Source: JAJTGZ01 sp964403525
GTDB taxonomy: Bacteria; Planctomycetota; Phycisphaerae; Phycisphaerales; UBA1924
Assembly (NCBI GenBank): GCA_964403525.1
Contig: CAYOGE010000005.1
Location: 62,001-126,000, forward strand
Length of the DNA stretch: 64,000 nt
Direction of reading: 5' to 3'
Part shown: piece by piece, positions 22,680-30,527 of the stretch
Numbering within the stretch: position 1 is the first letter of the stretch
Layout of the letters: every line of letters begins with the position of its first letter
The notes under the pieces: model-generated
What the model was told of the DNA's origin: nothing
What the model saw: the letters and a program-made list of their open reading frames with translations, nothing else
Database searches by the model: none
Position numbers and translations under genes: made by a program

Positions 22680-25424
22680 GTGATCTCATCCACCCTTGCA
22701 TTGTCAGAGACATACGGGTTCTGGAAGCTCCTGGTGATCGCGCTGGGTCGGCTGCACCTGCTTGTGCTGCACTTTCCGGTGGCGCTGCTTCTGGTCGCCG
22801 CGTTGCTTGAGGCCTGGGCCTGGCTGCGATCGCGCGGACGGGGCAGGGTGAGCCAGGCGGCGGGTGTGTGCGTCTGGCTGGGCGTTATCGGGAGCGTTGT
22901 TTCGGTTGCCACCGGTTGGCTGAACGCCGGGCTTCCTGGAACGTCAACGCTCGTTGAGATCCACCGCTGGACGGGCACGGCGGCCGCGGCGGTCGGGCTG
23001 GTGGTGCTGTTCCTGCGACGACGGGCCATCGAAGCTGACCACAGCGACGTTGGGCGCGGTGCACTGGGCTATCGGGTCGCGGTAATCCTGGGCGCGGTGA
23101 CCGTCGGCGTGGCGGCGCACTTTGGCGGCTCGGTTGCCCACGGGAGCGGCTACTTGACCGACGCGTTCGCGGATGTGCTGCGTGGTTACCGCGTGGTTCC
23201 CGGCATGGACGGCGAGGAGAGGCCAGTAAGCGGGCGCGTACCGGTTCGAAGCGGCTCGGCGGACGGGTTCGACGCGGCGTATGCGGTGTTCGTTGAGCGG
23301 TGTGTCGAGTGCCACGGCCCGGACAAACGCAAGGGTGGGCTCCGCGTTGACTCGTTGGCGTCGCTGTTGAAAGGCGGAAAGCATGGGCCTGCGATCGTGG
23401 CACGCGACGCAGCGGCGAGCCTGCTGATGCAACGCGTGTACGGGCAAGGTCCGGATGAGCAGATGCCGCCGGAGGGGGGGCCGTTGACGGAGGAACAGCT
23501 GCGCGCAATTGAGGTGTGGATCAACGCGGGCGCCGAGTGGCCGCGGGAGCAGACGCGTGCCGAGCCTGCCGGTGGCGCGGCGGAGGCGAAGCACTGGGCG
23601 TATGTGCCTCCCGAGAAGCCGCCGATCCCGCCGGCCGATGGCTGGGGGAGCAACGAGATCGACGGGTTCGTGTACGCGAAGATGGGCGAGCACGGACTGA
23701 AGCCCGCGCCCGAGGGCACGAAGGCCGCCCTGCTGCGTCGTGTCACGCTCGATCTCACCGGTTTGCCGCCGACGCTCGAAGAGCTGGACGCGTTTGAGGC
23801 GGACAAGTCTCCGGCGGCGTACGAGCGGGTAGTGGATCGCCTGCTTGCGTCGCCGGCGTTTGGCGAGCGGTGGGCACGCCCGTGGCTGGACCTTGCGCGG
23901 TACGGTGATTCGCGGGGGTACGAGAAGGACCAGACGTGGTCTGTGTGGCCTTACCGCGATTGGGTGATCAACGCTCTCAACGAGGACATGCCGTTTGACC
24001 GCTTTACGGTTGAGCAGATTGCCGGCGATCTGCTGCCGGGTGCGACCGAGCAGCAGCGTGTGGCTACGGCGTTCCAGCGACTGAGCATGCTGAACGAAGA
24101 GGGTGGGATCGACCCGGAGGAAGCCAGGGTGACGGCGGTGGTTGACCGCGTTGACACGACGGCGACGGTCTGGCTTGGGGCGACACTCGGTTGCGCACGC
24201 TGCCACGACCACAAGTTTGATCCGGTGACGATGAAGGACTACTACGGATTCCTGGCGTATTTCAACAGCACCGCGGAGGAGATCAAGACGGTCGGTGACG
24301 GCGAGACGCACGTGATCGCCCCGACGCTGACGCTCGCCGGCACACCCGGCGCCACGGTCGAAGTGATGAAGGAGTTGGATACGCCCCGCCAGACACGGCT
24401 GATGCACCGCGGGAACTTCCGCGATGTTGGCGAGATCGTCGAGCCGTCTGTGCCGGCCGAGTTGTCGGGGCGTGCCGCGGCACCAAAGCGCTCGGACCGG
24501 TTGGGGCTGGCTGAGTGGATGGTCGACGGCGGGAACCCGCTGGTCGCCCGCGTGCAGGTGAACAGGCTCTGGAGCGTCTACTTTGGCCGCGGCATTGTGG
24601 AGACAGAAGAGGACTTTGGCACAAGGGGTGCTGAGCCGAGCCACCCGGCGTTGCTCGACTGGCTCGCGTGTTCGTTCGTGGAGCACAACTGGAGCCAGAA
24701 GTGGGTGCACCGGTTGATCGTGACGAGCGCAACGTACCGCCAGTCGTCTGAGGCGAGCGACGGGACGTACGAGGCGGACCCAAAGAACGTGTGGCTGGCG
24801 CGTGGCGCGCGGTTTCGGCTTGAGGCGGAGACGATCAGGGACCAGGCCTTGGCGGTGGGCGGGCTGCTGAGCGTGCGGTTTGGTGGTCCGAGTGTGAAGC
24901 CGCCGCAGCCGCCGGGTGTCTGGGGGCACGCCTACAGCGGAGAGAAGTGGGTCGAGAGCGTCGGTGAGGACCGTTACCGCCGCGGTATCTACACGTTCGT
25001 CAAGCGTGCCACGCCCTACCCGTCCATGGCGGTGTTCGATGCGCCGTCGCGGCAGGTCGTCTGCGCTCGCAGGATGCGCAGCAACACTCCGCTGCAGGCG
25101 CTGACGACGTTGAACGACCCTGTCTTTGTCGAGGCAGCCACCGGCCTTGCGCACAGGGTGCTTGGCCAGAGGGGCGGGGACGATGAGCGGTTCGACTGGG
25201 CGGTTCGGGTGTGCCTGATGCGATCGGCTGCTCCTGCAGAGCGTGCCGCGCTTGCCGAAGTTCTGCACGAGGCCCGAGCGGCGTACGGCGGTGCGCCGGC
25301 CGAAGCCCGCAAACTGGTTGGGGCTCCAGACGGCGCGGGCCAGAGCGACGCGGTGGAACTGGCGTCGTGGACGGTTGTCGCGAACGTGCTGTTGAACCTC
25401 GATGAATTCCTGACGAAGTCTTAA
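22680..25424 (+). CDS. DUF1549/DUF1553 cytochrome c protein with N-terminal membrane domain
   Basis: The 914-residue product has three parts. Residues about 10-180 form several membrane helices resembling the DUF2231 domain (LHLLVLHFPVALLLVAALLE). A planctomycete cytochrome c domain follows with heme motif C-V-E-C-H in 'FVERCVECHGPDKRKGGLRV' and Met ligand region DEQMPPEG. DUF1549 has 'WARPWLDLARYGDSRGYEKD' and a second CxxCH-like LGCARCHDHKFDP. DUF1553 at the end has RRMRSNTPLQALTTLNDP. Such proteins occur in large numbers in planctomycetes, paired with DUF1501 proteins, with no proven reaction. The DUF1501 gene starts 6 bp downstream, so they form an operon. Confidence 0.9.
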   Translation: MISSTLALSETYGFWKLLVIALGRLHLLVLHFPVALLLVAALLEAWAWLRSRGRGRVSQAAGVCVWLGVIGSVVSVATGWLNAGLPGTSTLVEIHRWTGTAAAAVGLVVLFLRRRAIEADHSDVGRGALGYRVAVILGAVTVGVAAHFGGSVAHGSGYLTDAFADVLRGYRVVPGMDGEERPVSGRVPVRSGSADGFDAAYAVFVERCVECHGPDKRKGGLRVDSLASLLKGGKHGPAIVARDAAASLLMQRVYGQGPDEQMPPEGGPLTEEQLRAIEVWINAGAEWPREQTRAEPAGGAAEAKHWAYVPPEKPPIPPADGWGSNEIDGFVYAKMGEHGLKPAPEGTKAALLRRVTLDLTGLPPTLEELDAFEADKSPAAYERVVDRLLASPAFGERWARPWLDLARYGDSRGYEKDQTWSVWPYRDWVINALNEDMPFDRFTVEQIAGDLLPGATEQQRVATAFQRLSMLNEEGGIDPEEARVTAVVDRVDTTATVWLGATLGCARCHDHKFDPVTMKDYYGFLAYFNSTAEEIKTVGDGETHVIAPTLTLAGTPGATVEVMKELDTPRQTRLMHRGNFRDVGEIVEPSVPAELSGRAAAPKRSDRLGLAEWMVDGGNPLVARVQVNRLWSVYFGRGIVETEEDFGTRGAEPSHPALLDWLACSFVEHNWSQKWVHRLIVTSATYRQSSEASDGTYEADPKNVWLARGARFRLEAETIRDQALAVGGLLSVRFGGPSVKPPQPPGVWGHAYSGEKWVESVGEDRYRRGIYTFVKRATPYPSMAVFDAPSRQVVCARRMRSNTPLQALTTLNDPVFVEAATGLAHRVLGQRGGDDERFDWAVRVCLMRSAAPAERAALAEVLHEARAAYGGAPAEARKLVGAPDGAGQSDAVELASWTVVANVLLNLDEFLTKS

Positions 25425-25430
25425 GGGGCG

Positions 25431-26924
25431 ATGCCGGTGTGCCAGGGTCAACCACAACCACGTTCTGCGGCTGAACTGCTGGCGATGACGCGCCGCCAGC
25501 TGCTGGTCAACTGCACGAGCGGTATCGGCATGATCGCGCTCGCCTCGCTCCTGCGCGGCGGCTCGGGCGGGGTCGAAGCGGTGCTGGCGTCTCAGCCGCC
25601 GGAGGGGACGAGGATCGCGCGGGGGACGAGGGGACTTCACTTTGCGCCGCGGGTCAAGCGGGTGGTCTACCTGCACATGGCGGGTGCCCCAAGCCAACTG
25701 GACCTCTTCGACCACAAGCCGTTGCTTGAGCGGCTCGACGGCAAGCCCTGCCCGGCCGATGTCATCGCCGGCGAGCGGTTCGCGTTCACGCGCGGCACGC
25801 CGAACGTGCTCAAGTCGCCGTTCGCGTTCAGCCAGTACGGCCAGGGCGGCGCGGTGATCAGCGAGCTGCTGCCGCACACGGCGGCGATCGCCGATGAACT
25901 GACCATCGTGCGGTCGATGCGGACCGACCACTTCAACCACGCGCCCGCGCAGTTGTTCGTTCAGACCGGCTCGCAACTGGTCGGACGGCCGAGCATGGGA
26001 TCGTGGGTGACCTACGGGCTCGGGAGCGAGAACAGCGATCTGCCGGGGTTTGTGGTGCTCACCAGCGGCGGAAACCCCGACGGCGGCGCGGCGCTGTGGG
26101 GCAGCGGCTTCCTGCCGACAAAGTTCCAGGGGGTGCCGCTGCGCAGCGCGGGAGACCCGGTGCTGTACGTGAACAACCCGCCGGGCATGAGCGACGCCCT
26201 GCGGCGGTCGTCGATCGACGCGATCAACCAAATGAACCGTGCGCACGAGGCACGGGTGGCCGACCCTGAGATCGCCACCCGCATTGCGCAGTACGAACTC
26301 GCCTACCGGATGCAGGCGAGCATGCCGGAACTGATGGAGATCGCCAAGGAGCCGCAGGAGGTGCACGAGGCTTACGGCACCGAACCGGGCAAGACCAGCT
26401 TTGCCAACAACTGCCTGCTGGCCCGGCGGCTGCTGGAACGCGGCGTCCGGTTCGTCCAGCTCTATCACTGGGGTTGGGACAGCCATGGAACAAACACGGG
26501 CGACGACATCGTCCACTCGCTCCCGCAGCGCTGCAAGGAGACCGACCGGGCATCCGCCGCGCTGGTGATGGACCTGAAACAGCGCGGCCTCCTCGACGAC
26601 ACGCTGGTGGTATGGGGTGGAGAGTTTGGACGCACACCCCTGAACGAGGCTCGCAACGGCAGCAAGTTCTTCGGGCGCGACCACCACCCGCACGCGTTTA
26701 CGGTCTGGATGGCGGGCGGTGGGCTGAAGAAGGGGCTTACGCTGGGAAAGACCGACGACATCGGCTACCGCGTGGTTGAGGATGCTGTGCACGTGCACGA
26801 CCTGCAGGCGACGATCCTGCACCTGCTGGGGATCGACCATACGAAGCTGACCTTCCGTTCGCAGGGCCGTGACTTCAGGCTCACCGACGTCCACGGCGAG
26901 GTGGTGACAAAGGTGCTGGCTTAG
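25431..26924 (+). CDS. DUF1501 domain protein (sulfatase-like, exported)
   Basis: The 497-residue product has a twin-arginine-like signal near its start (MTRRQLLVNCTSGIGMIALA), suggesting Tat export. The DUF1501 domain resembles alkaline phosphatase/sulfatase folds: YLHMAGAPSQLDLFDHKP at the start, 'IVRSMRTDHFNHAPAQLFVQ', HWGWDSHGT, VVWGGEFGRTP and 'GRDHHPHAFTVWMAGGGLKK'. His/Asp-rich motifs are consistent with a metal site. It always accompanies DUF1549/1553 proteins, which supports joint function at the cell surface. ATG 25431 is used; the Met at residue 19 would start exactly at the twin-arginine signal and is a good alternative. Confidence 0.9.
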   Translation: MPVCQGQPQPRSAAELLAMTRRQLLVNCTSGIGMIALASLLRGGSGGVEAVLASQPPEGTRIARGTRGLHFAPRVKRVVYLHMAGAPSQLDLFDHKPLLERLDGKPCPADVIAGERFAFTRGTPNVLKSPFAFSQYGQGGAVISELLPHTAAIADELTIVRSMRTDHFNHAPAQLFVQTGSQLVGRPSMGSWVTYGLGSENSDLPGFVVLTSGGNPDGGAALWGSGFLPTKFQGVPLRSAGDPVLYVNNPPGMSDALRRSSIDAINQMNRAHEARVADPEIATRIAQYELAYRMQASMPELMEIAKEPQEVHEAYGTEPGKTSFANNCLLARRLLERGVRFVQLYHWGWDSHGTNTGDDIVHSLPQRCKETDRASAALVMDLKQRGLLDDTLVVWGGEFGRTPLNEARNGSKFFGRDHHPHAFTVWMAGGGLKKGLTLGKTDDIGYRVVEDAVHVHDLQATILHLLGIDHTKLTFRSQGRDFRLTDVHGEVVTKVLA

Positions 26925-26932
26925 GCTTGACG

Positions 26933-27910
26933 ATGGAGTGGTTCGACGCGCACCTCGACTTGGCCTGCCTTCACCTGAACGGGCGCGACCTGCTCAAGGA
27001 GCACGCCGAGGGCGGGCTCTGGTTGCCGGGGTGCATCACGCTCCCTTCGCTGCGAGCGGGCGGGGTGAACCGGTGCCTGGCGACGGTGTTCACCGAGTCT
27101 GTGAAAGCCGGTGCGGCGTTGACCGAGGATCAGCAATACACCGAAGGAGATGCCGAGGGGGCCCATCGGGCTGGCGCGCGGCAGGTCGATCTGTACGCCA
27201 GTTGGCGGGCAGCCGGAGTGGGGCCGCGGATGGGCGTGCTGATGGAGTGCGCCGATCCAATCCGCGAGCCCGACGAACTCGCGTGGTGGGTCCAACGCGG
27301 CGTCGTGGCGGTGGGCTTGGCCTGGGCACATCAATCGCGGTACGCGGGCGGCAACAGCGTAGAAACCGGCGTGACTCCTTTGGGCCGTCAGCTGGTCGCG
27401 GAGATGGACCGCCTGACCGTCGTGCACGACGCCTCGCACCTGAGCGAGCGGGCGTTCTGGGAGCTTTGCGAAGCGACCGACCGGTTGATCGTGGCCAGCC
27501 ACAGCAATTGCCGGGCGCTGAACGGAGGCGATGTGATCGAACCCCTCGCGCGACGGCAGCGTCACCTGACCGATGCACAGATCAAAGAGATCACGCGGCG
27601 CGGCGGTGTGATTGGCCTCAACCTCTTCAGCCTCTTCCTGCGCTCTGGCTGCGAAGACCCGCAAAGGGCAACGATTGCCGATTGCCTGGCGCACATCGAG
27701 CGGGTCTGCTCGATCGCCGGCAATCGGAAGTGCGTTGGGCTTGGTAGCGACGCCGACGGCGGTTTCAGTTCCGCCCGACTCCCTGATGGGATCGACGGAC
27801 CGGCGGACTATCAGAAGCTCGCCGATGGGCTCGCGGCGGCTGGCTGGAGCAATGCAGAGGTTGAGGGATTCGCCTTTGGCAACTGGGCACGCGTGTTCCC
27901 GGGGGTGTAG
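26933..27910 (+). CDS. Membrane dipeptidase family (renal dipeptidase-like) zinc hydrolase
   Basis: The 325-residue product has the amidohydrolase start 'WFDAHLDLACLHLNGRDLL', the HDASHLSE motif, 'RLIVASHSNCRALN', 'LTDAQIKEITRRGGVIGLNL' and 'CVGLGSDADGG', all in the order of peptidase family M19. The expected HxD near the N-terminus is present (DAHLDL), giving the zinc ligands. It probably cleaves dipeptides or D-amino-acid-containing turnover products. No signal peptide is seen. It starts 8 bp after the DUF1501 gene and is likely in the same operon. Its last 100 bp overlap the 3' end of the convergent M48 gene. Confidence 0.85.
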   Translation: MEWFDAHLDLACLHLNGRDLLKEHAEGGLWLPGCITLPSLRAGGVNRCLATVFTESVKAGAALTEDQQYTEGDAEGAHRAGARQVDLYASWRAAGVGPRMGVLMECADPIREPDELAWWVQRGVVAVGLAWAHQSRYAGGNSVETGVTPLGRQLVAEMDRLTVVHDASHLSERAFWELCEATDRLIVASHSNCRALNGGDVIEPLARRQRHLTDAQIKEITRRGGVIGLNLFSLFLRSGCEDPQRATIADCLAHIERVCSIAGNRKCVGLGSDADGGFSSARLPDGIDGPADYQKLADGLAAAGWSNAEVEGFAFGNWARVFPGV

Positions 27911-28917
27911 CCGGAATCGGCATCCGCTGCTTCCTGCCGCTCGGCCCGTGCCGCCGCTGCGCAGTGAGCGCACCAGGTAGCCGGCCGGTCGAGCACGAAA
28001 GCGCCGGCGTCGTTCGGCGCGATTTCCAGCGATGATCGCTGTCCCTTCGCCGGGGGGAGGGCCTTGAGCGGGGCAAGGCACTGCGTGCGGAAGCGTTCCT
28101 CGTTGAGCACGTACCTGGGGTTGTTCTGCGTTGCGGCGTAGGTCGTGCGGATCTCGCGTGCGATGTTGATACGGCGGCTCGCGGGGTCTGGGTGCGTGGC
28201 GAGCAGTTCAGGCTGGCGTCCGGAGCCCATGGCTTCTTCAAGAATCACCATCACCTGGTCCATGGCGGCCGGGTTGTAGTTGAGGCGGCTCATGTAGCGG
28301 AGGCCCAGGTGGTCGGCTTCGGCCTCCTGATCGCGCGAGAACTTGAGGGTGACGAGCTGCCCGCCGACGGCGATGGCCACGCCCGCCGCGGCCCCCGCGT
28401 CGCGGTGCTTTTCTCCAGCCGCCGCGGTCACTGCCGCGCCGAGCACCGCCGCGCCGATCTGCACGCCCGTCTGCTTGCCGATCTGCTCGGAGATGTGGCG
28501 CGCGGTCACGTGCCCGATCTCGTGTCCGATGACCCCGGCGAGTTGGGCCTCGTTGGTCATCTTCTCGATCAGGCCGCGAGCGACAAAGACCTTGCCGCCC
28601 GGCATTGCGAACGCGTTGATCTCGGCGGAGTCCAGCAGGGTGAACTCCCACGGGAGCGTGGGGTTGTCGGCCTCGGTCTTTGCGGCGAGGCGGCTGCCGA
28701 GGTCGCTGACGTACGCCCGCAGGGGCGCGCTGCTGACGGTCCCTCCGTACTCGGCCACCATGCTCGGCATGGCGCTGGTGCCGAGTGCGATCTCGTCTGA
28801 GCGCGAGTAGGCAGCAAACTGCGAGCGTCCAGTCGCCGCGTTGGTCGTGCAGCCCGAGAGCCCGCACAGGGCGGTAGACACGACGGCGGTCAGCAGGCAG
28901 TAGGCGGCGCGGCGCAT
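27811..28917 (-). CDS. M48-type zinc metallopeptidase, lipoprotein
   Basis: The 368-residue product has a lipobox (CGLSGC, Cys23). The M48 peptidase domain has the zinc motif HEIGH (residues 132-136) in 'QLAGVIGHEIGHVTARHISE' and the third ligand in SRDQEAEADHLGLRYM. It belongs to the LoiP/YcaL/BepA-like group of periplasmic quality-control proteases. Start ATG 28917 has GGAG upstream. The C-terminal 100 residues after the protease core are poorly conserved, contain CAHC, and end with a Ser/Ala tail. The last 33 codons lie opposite the dipeptidase coding sequence, an unusual 100-bp tail-to-tail overlap. It is divergent from ubiE. Confidence 0.85.
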   Translation of the reverse strand: MRRAAYCLLTAVVSTALCGLSGCTTNAATGRSQFAAYSRSDEIALGTSAMPSMVAEYGGTVSSAPLRAYVSDLGSRLAAKTEADNPTLPWEFTLLDSAEINAFAMPGGKVFVARGLIEKMTNEAQLAGVIGHEIGHVTARHISEQIGKQTGVQIGAAVLGAAVTAAAGEKHRDAGAAAGVAIAVGGQLVTLKFSRDQEAEADHLGLRYMSRLNYNPAAMDQVMVILEEAMGSGRQPELLATHPDPASRRINIAREIRTTYAATQNNPRYVLNEERFRTQCLAPLKALPPAKGQRSSLEIAPNDAGAFVLDRPATWCAHCAAAARAERQEAADADSGYTPGNTRAQLPKANPSTSALLQPAAASPSASF

Positions 28918-28943
28918 GCGGATGCTCCTGGAGGGGTTGGGCA

Positions 28944-28960
28944 ATGGTACAGCGTACCAT
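28944..28960. promoter_or_regulatory. Perfect palindrome in the M48/ubiE divergent region
   Basis: ATGGTAC-AGC-GTACCAT is a perfect 7-3-7 inverted repeat filling most of the 49-bp gap between the two divergent starts and ending 6 bp before the ubiE ATG. It is a strong operator candidate affecting both genes. Confidence 0.45.
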
Positions 28961-28966
28961 CGCCCG

Positions 28967-29776
28967 ATGAGCACCGGCGAAGCGGGTACAAAGCAGGTTC
29001 TGAGCGGGCGAGCACCGGATGGTGCAGCGGCCGCGTGGTCAAGCAGGGACCTTGCCTCGAACCCGCACACCGCGGGCGACAAGCAAGAGCGGGTACGCCG
29101 GATGTTCGCAGCCATCGCCGGCAGCTACGACGTCAACAACAGGGTCCACTCGTTCGGGCTCGACCAGCGGTGGCGGCGGTTTACCGTCCGTCAGGCGGCG
29201 GTGAAGCCGACCGATCACGTGCTGGACGTCGCCTGCGGAACCGGCGATCTCTCGCGGCTCTTTGCTGATTCGGGGGCGGCGCGTGTCACGGGGCTTGATT
29301 ACACCGAAGAGATGCTGGCCGTCGCACGCGAGAAACGCGGGCAGAGCGTCGGGGCGGTGGCCCGCAACATCGAATACATCCGCGGCGATGCCCAAGCGCT
29401 GCCGTTCGCGGGCGAGACCTTCGACGTCGTCTCAATCGCGTTTGGCATTCGCAACGTGCAGGACCCGGCGAAGGCTGTGAGGGAGTTCTTCCGCGTGCTG
29501 CGTCCGGGTGGGCGGCTGGTGGTGCTCGAGTTCGACCGGCCGCGGAACGGGCTGATCAGGTGGGGCAACGACTTCTACACCCGGCGGATCATGCCGCTGA
29601 CGGCGACGCTGATCAGCGGGGATAAGAGCGGGGCGTACAAGTACCTGCCAAAGAGCGTCGAGACGTTCCTGGACCGCGATCAACTGAGCGGGGTGATCAA
29701 GGGCGCGGGCTTCAAGGACGTCTCGCAGTCGGCGCTGACGTTCGGGGTGTGCGTCTGCCACCGTGCTGTGAAGTAG
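28967..29776 (+). CDS. ubiE: Demethylmenaquinone / demethoxyubiquinol methyltransferase UbiE (MenG)
   Basis: The 269-residue SAM-dependent methyltransferase has a family-typical 'VRRMFAAIAGSYDVNNRVHS' and 'GLDQRWRRFTV' N-terminus, motif I VLDVACGTGD, 'GDAQALPFAGETFDVVSIAF' and GIRNVQDPAKAVREFFRVLR. The end has 'YKYLPKSVETFLDRDQLSGV'. It catalyses the C-methylation step of menaquinone (or ubiquinone) synthesis. The N-terminal 40 residues are an extra Ala/Gly-rich extension; a later start is possible, but none has a clear ribosome binding site. Confidence 0.9.
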   Translation: MSTGEAGTKQVLSGRAPDGAAAAWSSRDLASNPHTAGDKQERVRRMFAAIAGSYDVNNRVHSFGLDQRWRRFTVRQAAVKPTDHVLDVACGTGDLSRLFADSGAARVTGLDYTEEMLAVAREKRGQSVGAVARNIEYIRGDAQALPFAGETFDVVSIAFGIRNVQDPAKAVREFFRVLRPGGRLVVLEFDRPRNGLIRWGNDFYTRRIMPLTATLISGDKSGAYKYLPKSVETFLDRDQLSGVIKGAGFKDVSQSALTFGVCVCHRAVK

Positions 29777-29797
29777 AAGCCGGCAACTTCGGGCTGG

Positions 29798-30487
29798 CTA
29801 GCGCGTTCTCCCAGCGTAGAGCTGCGCAATCTGCGAAGCCATGCGGTGGGCAGCAGCGGCCCGGTGCGAGCGGGCGTTCTTTTCTGCGGGCGCAAGCTGG
29901 GCACCTGTCTGGGCAAATTCAGGTGCTGCCAGAAAAAGCGGGTCGTACCCGAAGCCGTTGGCGCCCGCGGGCACGGCCGGTGGTACGCCGATGCGACCTT
30001 CGAACGTTCCCCTGCAACGGGCGATCAGCAGGCCCGGCCGTGCGAGCGCCATCACGCACACAAAGCGGGCGGTGCGCAGCTGCGGGGGAACCCCCTCAAG
30101 CTCTTTGAGTACACGGGCGTTGTTCGCCGCGTCACGTGCCTTGCGGTCCATGCCCTCTTCGCGACCGTCGGTGCAGTAGTGGCTGCTGATGACGCCGGGC
30201 CTTCCGCTGAGAGCGTCGACCTCCAGGCCGCTGTCGTCGGCGAGGCAAAGGCGGCCGGTCGCTTCGGCGTAGGCGAGCGCTTTGATCGCGGCATTCTGCT
30301 CAAACGTGGAGCCGGTCTCGTGCGGCTCGGGGAAGGGGTGCCCGGGGAGGTCGGCGAGGCCGATGACGTGGATGCTGGCGTTTGACGCTGTGAAGATCGC
30401 GCGGAGTTCGTCAACCTTGTGCGGGTTGCCCGTCGCGAGGACGATTTCGACAGGGGGGAGACTCTGCGTCAGAGCGGGTGAAGCCAT
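29798..30487 (-). CDS. rdgB: Non-canonical purine NTP pyrophosphatase (RdgB/HAM1)
   Basis: The 229-residue product has an N-terminal strand with substrate motif EIVLATGNPHKVDELRAIF and 'ETGSTFEQNAAIKALAYA' followed by LADDSGLEVDALSGRPGVIS. The nucleotide-binding NGFGYDPLF and 'EKNARSHRAAA' correspond to the family SHR segment. It hydrolyses ITP, XTP and dITP to monophosphates, cleaning the nucleotide pool. It is slightly longer than the usual 195-205 residues because of a loop with HYCTDGREEGMDRKARDA. It converges with ubiE at a distance of 21 bp. Confidence 0.92.
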   Translation of the reverse strand: MASPALTQSLPPVEIVLATGNPHKVDELRAIFTASNASIHVIGLADLPGHPFPEPHETGSTFEQNAAIKALAYAEATGRLCLADDSGLEVDALSGRPGVISSHYCTDGREEGMDRKARDAANNARVLKELEGVPPQLRTARFVCVMALARPGLLIARCRGTFEGRIGVPPAVPAGANGFGYDPLFLAAPEFAQTGAQLAPAEKNARSHRAAAAHRMASQIAQLYAGRTR

Positions 30488-30527
30488 GAGCGATTGTGGC
30501 GAGGCGGGCGGCCGGTATCAAGACCGA

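Noticed and set aside
22944..26894. A 1316-codon open frame on the minus strand opposite the DUF1549/DUF1501 genes
   Set aside because: It is antisense to two well-recognised genes, is extremely Arg/His-rich with no domain, and is explained by the third-position GC bias of the plus-strand genes.
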